Source of the DNA: Bacteroidales bacterium
GTDB taxonomy: Bacteria; Bacteroidota; Bacteroidia; Bacteroidales; UBA7960
Direction of reading: 5' to 3'
Length of the DNA stretch: 7,355 nt
Assembly (NCBI GenBank): GCA_007132395.1
Contig: SLOR01000248.1
Coordinates: 1 to 7,355 of the forward strand
Below the pieces are notes generated by a model. That model was given only the letters and a program-made list of their open reading frames with translations. It was not told where the DNA came from and made no database searches. The translations under genes and the position numbers were made by a program. Positions 7,037 through 7,355 of the stretch are shown here, in pieces; within the stretch, counting starts at the first letter, position 1; each line of letters begins with the position of its first letter.

Positions 7037-7053
7037 ATCAAACATATTGCCAA
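7037..7053 (-). promoter_or_regulatory. Candidate sigma-54-like promoter of the second permease
   Basis: On the minus strand this reads TTGGCAATATGTTTGAT. It matches the sigma-54 consensus TTGGCAYRN4TTGCW at TTGGCA, TTG and the final T, with correct spacing; the -12 dinucleotide is GA rather than GC. A start near 7026 would give a leader of about 66 bases. The form is very like the element before the first permease (TTGGC-N7-TTG). A TAAGTTTG on the same strand (7063-7070) fits the Bacteroidota -7 consensus but has no -33 partner, so a housekeeping promoter is the main alternative. Confidence 0.42.
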
Positions 7054-7130
7054 CAAACACATCAAACTTATTTTCAAAACATTAATTCTCTATACTTTGA
7101 CTTTAACTATTTTACCGATTTAGTTTTCAT

Positions 7131-7169
7131 TGAACAAAATCGGACAATATTGCCCAAAAACGGACAATA
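7131..7169 (+). promoter_or_regulatory. Tandem CGGACA boxes upstream of the second permease (enhancer-like)
   Basis: Two 16-base boxes, TGAACAAAATCGGACA (7131-7146) and TGCCCAAAAACGGACA (7151-7166), stand exactly 20 bases apart, on the same face of the helix. Each continues as CGGACAATA, a perfect 9-base direct repeat. Together with the box at 2810-2825 they give TGnnCrAAAwCGGACA, identical at 12 of 16 positions. They lie about 110-130 bases before the start site predicted from the sigma-54-like element and about 170-205 bases before the ATG. That placement suits a pair of dimer sites for an enhancer-binding activator. Confidence 0.5.
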
Positions 7170-7178
7170 ATCATGCTA

Positions 7179-7355
7179 CTACAAATGAACCCCCACCAAG
7201 ACCTGCGGCACAAAAATGACAGACTCCCTTACGAACTTCCCATAAGGTTCCTTATCCACCCCGGGCCAGTCCTGTTGCAGGTAAAGGGCATGGCCTATGC
7301 CGGGCTGTAGATTAAGGTAAAAGCGCCGGGCAAAATCCCATTTGTATCCCACCTT
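7179..7355 (-). CDS. C-terminal end of an unidentified protein, possibly an outer-membrane beta-barrel
   Basis: An open frame enters from the right edge of the window and gives 58 residues before a TAG at 7179-7181; the start lies outside. The visible part begins KVGYKWDFARRFYLNLQPGIG and ends SVIFVPQVLVGVHL. Short alternating polar and hydrophobic strands (FYLNLQPGIGHALYL, VIFVPQVLVGV), glycine-aromatic turns and a terminal strand resemble the C-termini of small Bacteroidota outer-membrane or porin-like proteins, but I do not recognise the family. It lies 218 bases upstream of the second permease on the same strand. No obvious terminator hairpin follows it. Confidence 0.62.
   Translation of the reverse strand, partial: KVGYKWDFARRFYLNLQPGIGHALYLQQDWPGVDKEPYGKFVRESVIFVPQVLVGVHL

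Noticed and set aside
7142..7155. GGACAATATTGCCC palindrome as a terminator for the partial gene at the right edge
   Set aside because: It has no room for a loop and no T run follows; it is better explained as part of the tandem regulatory boxes.
6985..7170. Plus-strand open frames in the upstream region of the second permease (also 6893-7123)
   Set aside because: Short, Asn/Thr/Ile-rich translations of AT-rich DNA with no ribosome site, lying over the candidate promoter and boxes.

Overview
The window looks like a chromosomal stretch from a member of the Bacteroidota, probably a Cytophagales-type marine or soil bacterium. The evidence is the pair of large FtsX/MacB-type permeases encoded without an ATPase beside them, a secreted DUF5694-type protein, weak or absent Shine-Dalgarno sequences, and wide AT-rich upstream regions between genes. 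This placement comes from gene types and style, not from a marker gene. Nothing points to a mobile element, prophage, CRISPR array, tRNA or rRNA.

Layout from left to right. 1-126 is the 3' flank of the first permease and carries a strong two-tier hairpin with a U-rich tail, the likely terminator. 127-2553 (minus) encodes an 808-residue permease. 2554-2987 is a 434-base divergent intergenic region with several small repeats and palindromes. 2988-3560 (plus) encodes a GrpB/UPF0157-family protein. It converges with 3613-4455 (minus), a secreted 280-residue DUF5694-type protein with TraB/TIKI-like motifs. 4558-6960 (minus) encodes a second permease of 800 residues. 6961-7178 is its upstream region. 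7179-7355 (minus) is the last 58 codons of a gene that starts outside the window.

The two permeases share one architecture: eight predicted membrane helices, two periplasmic core domains, and a duplicated cytoplasmic coupling motif around a GIRKVLGA-like sequence. They must rely on an ATPase encoded elsewhere. Proteins of this type usually work in MacB-like mechanotransmission or export, but the substrates cannot be read from the sequence.

The most interesting signal is regulatory. A 16-base box, TGnnCrAAAwCGGACA, occurs once upstream of the first permease and twice, exactly 20 bases apart, upstream of the second. Between the boxes and the start codons lie sigma-54-like -24/-12 elements (TTGGC-N7-TTG), each with an imperfect -12 base. 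This suggests that both permeases belong to one enhancer-activated regulon. That is an inference and could be tested by comparing upstream regions of related permease genes.
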